A stretch of DNA of 64,000 nt from assembly GCA_016234115.1 (NCBI GenBank), contig JACRHD010000021.1:62001-126000 (forward strand). Reading direction: 5' to 3'. Each line of letters opens with the position of its first letter. Position 1 is the first letter of the stretch. The translations under genes and the position numbers were made by a program. Below the pieces are notes generated by a model that saw only the letters and a program-made list of their open reading frames with translations, searched no databases and was not told the DNA's origin. Positions 61,108 through 64,000 of this stretch are shown here, piece by piece. The stretch is from Nitrospirota bacterium. GTDB taxonomy: Bacteria; Nitrospirota; Thermodesulfovibrionia; UBA6902.

Positions 61108-62508
61108 ATGAGACACAGAGACCCGTTAAAAAGGAAAAACGATTTCAAGGAAGTATCTCTGGGACTGACTGAAAAGCAGGCGGACAAAGAAGCGGCCCGC
61201 TGTCTTCAGTGCAAAAAACCCCACTGTGTATCGGGGTGTCCGGTTGAGGTCGATATCCCGAAATTCATTTCATTTGTAAAGGAAAAGGACTATTTGGGCG
61301 GGCTGAAAAAAATCCGTGAGTACAATATGCTCCCCGCCATTTGCGGCAGGGTCTGCCCGCAGGAGACCCAGTGTCAGGGTTATTGCATTCTTGGGAAAAA
61401 GAAGAGACCGGTCTCGATAGGCGCGCTCGAACGCTTTGTCGCCGATTATGAAGCAACCGTGGGACGGCCGGAGCTTCCTGAAGTAAATCCGCCTAACGGG
61501 CATAAGGTGGCTGTTGTCGGTTCGGGGCCTGCCGGCCTTACAGTGGCTGCTGACCTCGCGAAACTGGGTTACGACGTCACGGTCTTCGAGGCCCTCCATG
61601 AAGCCGGGGGCGTGCTTACCTACGGCATCCCGGAATTCCGCCTGCCGAAGAAAATCATCCAGCGGGAGGCCGACTTTGTGAAAAGCCTCGGGGTAAAGAT
61701 ATTAGTTAATCATGTAATCGGAAGGACGCTGACTGTCGAAGAACTCTTTGCGGACGGCTTCAGGGCGCTGTTTATCGGAGTAGGCGCGGGTTCCCCCAAG
61801 TATATGGGCATACCGGGGGAAAACCTGAACAACGTTTATTTCGCGTCCGAATTTCTCACAAGGGTCAATCTCATGAAGGCCCATAAATTTCCGGCATATG
61901 ATACCCCTGTAAAGAAGGCCTCTCAGGTGGCGGTGGTAGGCGCGGGCAACGTTGCCATGGATTCGGCGAGGACCGCGTTGAGACTCGGGGCAAAGAAGGT
62001 CTATATCGTCTACAGGAGGACCGAGCGTGAAATGCCGTCCAGACATGAGGAGGTCGAGAACGCGAAGGAAGAAGGCGTGGAGTTCATGTTCCTGTCCAAT
62101 CCGAAGGAGATTGTGGGAGACGAGAACGGATATGTAAAGGCCCTCAGGTGCGACAAGATGGTAATGTGCGAGCCTGATGAATCCGGCAGAAGGAAACCCG
62201 AATGTTCGGGAGAGGAATTCACGCTCGACGTGGACCAGGTGATAATGGCAATAGGCCAGACGTCGAATCCCATACTCATCCGCTCGATACTCGGGCTGAA
62301 GCTGTGGGGCGAAGGGTATATCGTATCGGACAAAGACGGCAGGACAAACTTACCCGGAATGTTCGCCGGAGGAGACATCACCACAGGGGCCGCCACCGTC
62401 ATCAGCGCCATGGGCGCAGGCAAACGCGCCGCGCGGTCGATTGATGATTATATAATGGGACGTACGGAAACCACTCCGAAGACGCCTGAACCTGCTTTAA
62501 CTTCGTAA
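61108..62508 (+). CDS. nfnB: NfnB-like/GltD-like FAD-NADPH oxidoreductase subunit
   Basis: A 466-residue protein. The N-terminal Fer4_20 domain has ARCLQCKKPHCVSGCPVEVD and GRVCPQETQCQGYC for [4Fe-4S] clusters. The flavoprotein part has VAVVGSGPAGLTVAADLAKL (FAD) and VAVVGAGNVAMDSARTALRL (NADPH), then MFAGGDITTGAATVISAMGA near the C-terminus. It is the large subunit of NfnAB, or the homotetrameric glutamate synthase small type; the neighbouring NfnA-like subunit favours NfnB. No GltB large subunit is visible in this window. Confidence 0.88.
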   Translation: MRHRDPLKRKNDFKEVSLGLTEKQADKEAARCLQCKKPHCVSGCPVEVDIPKFISFVKEKDYLGGLKKIREYNMLPAICGRVCPQETQCQGYCILGKKKRPVSIGALERFVADYEATVGRPELPEVNPPNGHKVAVVGSGPAGLTVAADLAKLGYDVTVFEALHEAGGVLTYGIPEFRLPKKIIQREADFVKSLGVKILVNHVIGRTLTVEELFADGFRALFIGVGAGSPKYMGIPGENLNNVYFASEFLTRVNLMKAHKFPAYDTPVKKASQVAVVGAGNVAMDSARTALRLGAKKVYIVYRRTEREMPSRHEEVENAKEEGVEFMFLSNPKEIVGDENGYVKALRCDKMVMCEPDESGRRKPECSGEEFTLDVDQVIMAIGQTSNPILIRSILGLKLWGEGYIVSDKDGRTNLPGMFAGGDITTGAATVISAMGAGKRAARSIDDYIMGRTETTPKTPEPALTS

Positions 62509-62527
62509 CTCTCTTCCAGCCTTTTGT

Positions 62528-62550
62528 GTTTCGGGAGTCCCTCCCGAAAC
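62528..62550. terminator. Hairpin after nfnB (putative terminator)
   Basis: GTTTCGGGAGTCCCTCCCGA then AAC forms a perfect 10-bp stem with a 3-base loop 20 bases after the stop. There is no strong T-run, so it may be factor-dependent or a transcript end. A second hairpin ATTTCGGGAAGGATTCCCGA then AAT (62621-62643) follows. Confidence 0.45.
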
Positions 62551-62678
62551 CAGTCCGATAATAGAATGTGCGAAACTATGGAATAGAAGAAACACTGCAT
62601 CCTGTGGTGACGTTGGATCGATTTCGGGAAGGATTCCCGAAATACGGAAAATGGTTCAAACTGTTCAAGCGGCTGGAA

Positions 62679-64000
62679 CTAATCAGGACCGACCAGCTTC
62701 TCCAACTGCTCAATTATCGCCCCCGGCTCCGCAGCGACCCTCGGGGGGCGCATGGTCTCAAGGTTGAAATCCGCCAACTGCTTTAAGGAAGCGCACTGCG
62801 GTATCGGGATATCGGGATAATTCTTCTGGAAGTCCGGGAACTTCGAGGGTGATGCGGTCTCAAGGACGGCGATGATCGATTTGACTTCGCTGAAATACTG
62901 CCGATACCTGTAGGACGCCGCCACCCCTATGACTCCATGCGGTTCGAGGACGATATTGTTTCTCCGCCAGAACCTTACGATATGCGCCTCGATGTCCTCA
63001 TTCGTGATGATGTCCTCCACGAAAACATCTCCGCGGAGGTTCTCCGCAACATAGGGCGTTATGGTCCTTTTCCCCGCAAGGATGTCGGGGATATTTACCG
63101 GGGACTCTCCGTAAAGGAAAAGGATGCGCTCAAGGTTCGAGGGCACGGAGATATCCATTGAATTCGCCAGCGTATGCTTGTTGCTCAGGCTGCCGTGGGA
63201 GGTCCCTTTGCCGACGATATTCGCGAAGATATTGTTTGCGTTGGTGCCCGCGATAAACATTTTAACCGGCAGTCCCATCCGCTTTGCCATCAACCCCGCG
63301 GTCAGATTGCCGAGATTGCCTGAAGGCACTGAAAACAGGATTGGCTGGTCCGGGAACCTCCTGTTGAGCTCGGCCCAGATATAAAAATAATAAATGGTCT
63401 GGGGCAGGAGCCTCCAGAGGGAAATGGAATTGGCGGAGGTGAGCCTGAATCTTTCACGCACATCATCGTTGCTGAGCATGCCCTTGGCCAGCCGCTGGCA
63501 GTCGTCGAAATTCCCGTCTATCGGGATCGCGCGGACATTGCCGGTCACGGAGAGCATCTGCTTCTCCTGGACTTCGGAAACCCTTTCCGCGGGATATAGT
63601 ACAAGTACATTAGTATGGGGCAGACCGTAAAAGGCCGTCTGTATCGCCGTGCCGGTATCACCCGAAGTGGCGACGATAATTGTGGCCCGTCTGCGGTTTA
63701 CCGAGAGATGATAACTCATCAGCCTTGCCAAAAACCTGGCGGCAAAGTCCTTGAAGCTGCACGAAGGCCCCCTGTCGAGACGGGCAATGACGAGATTGTT
63801 GTCATCCAGCGCGGTCTCAATCGGTATAAATGTTTCCTTATATGCGCCGTCGCAAATGTCGGACAGGACAGCGTCGGGGACCTCGTCCGCGGGGAGAAAG
63901 CCCCTCATTATCACCCAGGCCATCTCCTGATAAGTGAGTCCCGACAGGTTCCTGAAAGTCGTCTCGGGAAAACGCGGCATCCCTGCCGGCATAAAGAGTC
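62679..64000 (-). CDS. thrC: Threonine synthase (5' end cut by window)
   Basis: The reading frame is open to the window edge: the two codons before MPAGMPRFPETTF read LF, fitting the usual threonine synthase start GGLFMP, so residues are missing at the N-terminus. PLP-binding lysine is in RLDRGPSCSFKDFAARFLAR. Other motifs are VATSGDTGTAIQTAF and IPIDGNFDDCQRLA, with SVPSGNLGNLTAGLMAKRMG in the phosphate-binding region. It makes threonine from O-phosphohomoserine. It converges with the nfnB gene across a 170-bp gap. Confidence 0.93.
   Translation of the reverse strand, partial: LFMPAGMPRFPETTFRNLSGLTYQEMAWVIMRGFLPADEVPDAVLSDICDGAYKETFIPIETALDDNNLVIARLDRGPSCSFKDFAARFLARLMSYHLSVNRRRATIIVATSGDTGTAIQTAFYGLPHTNVLVLYPAERVSEVQEKQMLSVTGNVRAIPIDGNFDDCQRLAKGMLSNDDVRERFRLTSANSISLWRLLPQTIYYFYIWAELNRRFPDQPILFSVPSGNLGNLTAGLMAKRMGLPVKMFIAGTNANNIFANIVGKGTSHGSLSNKHTLANSMDISVPSNLERILFLYGESPVNIPDILAGKRTITPYVAENLRGDVFVEDIITNEDIEAHIVRFWRRNNIVLEPHGVIGVAASYRYRQYFSEVKSIIAVLETASPSKFPDFQKNYPDIPIPQCASLKQLADFNLETMRPPRVAAEPGAIIEQLEKLVGPD

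Noticed and set aside
1..64000. tRNA, rRNA, prophage and transposase genes
   Set aside because: I looked for clover-leaf ends, integrase-like and DDE-like proteins and found none that I could support.

Overview
This window looks like a chromosomal segment of a Gram-negative anaerobe, or of a facultative bacterium using anaerobic electron carriers. The evidence is the outer-membrane polysaccharide export proteins, an OM lipoprotein with a YdbH partner, a one-polypeptide pyruvate:ferredoxin oxidoreductase and an NfnAB-type ferredoxin/NADPH transhydrogenase. The gene styles (DUF2934, DUF1318 lipoprotein, many intergenic palindromes, cobalamin-type radical SAM enzymes) resemble Nitrospirota or sulfate-reducing deltaproteobacterial lineages. 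That placement is an inference; there is no rRNA in the window.

Positions 1-42006 are one long surface-polysaccharide locus, with every gene on the minus strand and transcription running from high to low coordinates. It contains: galE, a GT-B-like unknown, a truncated asparagine-synthetase-like enzyme, an FAD oxidoreductase-NeuB/SpsE fusion, SpsF, AsnB, a SPASM radical SAM, an ABC flippase, a CgeB-like protein, two FkbM methyltransferases, a B12 radical SAM, a methyltransferase-GT2 fusion, a GT39-like membrane enzyme, GT4, a Wzy-like polymerase/ligase, a methyltransferase, GT4, GT4, AsnB, GT4, a small secreted protein, a second B12 radical SAM, GT2, a DegT aminotransferase, a PglC-type initiating transferase, a WbpM/PglF-type 4,6-dehydratase, Wzz, a seven-SLBB export protein and a YjbH-type barrel (cut by the window start). 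Together these predict an amino-sugar or nonulosonate-containing polysaccharide: lipid-linked initiation, chain building, methyl and amide decoration, polymerisation, length control and export.

Two long leaders in this locus (12642-12990, before the 12.6-kb gene, and 42007-42320, before galE) are clearly related to each other. Each carries a sigma-54-like GG-N10-G promoter, which suggests co-regulation of two transcription units.

Positions 42503-64000 are ordinary chromosome: a PolB-like exonuclease, a diguanylate cyclase, YggU, HisG, YdbH plus a YnbE/YdbL-like lipoprotein, a DUF4149 membrane protein, a broken tungstate-binding protein TupA, an AhpD-like protein, DUF2934, pyruvate:ferredoxin oxidoreductase, a PEBP protein, Bpt coupled to a nucleosidase-GT2 fusion, ComF, NfnAB and threonine synthase (cut by the window end).

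The window is rich in small repeats: palindromes with GTAGGGGCG arms, palindromes with CCCCTTTG/CAAAGGGG arms, GTCATNCCCG inverted repeats, near-repeat hairpins, and a pair of MITE-like elements with about 45-bp terminal inverted repeats. Several repeats enter genes. They supply stop codons, add C-terminal tails, and in one case insert about 40 residues in frame into an enzyme domain. I saw no tRNA, rRNA, CRISPR array or transposase gene.
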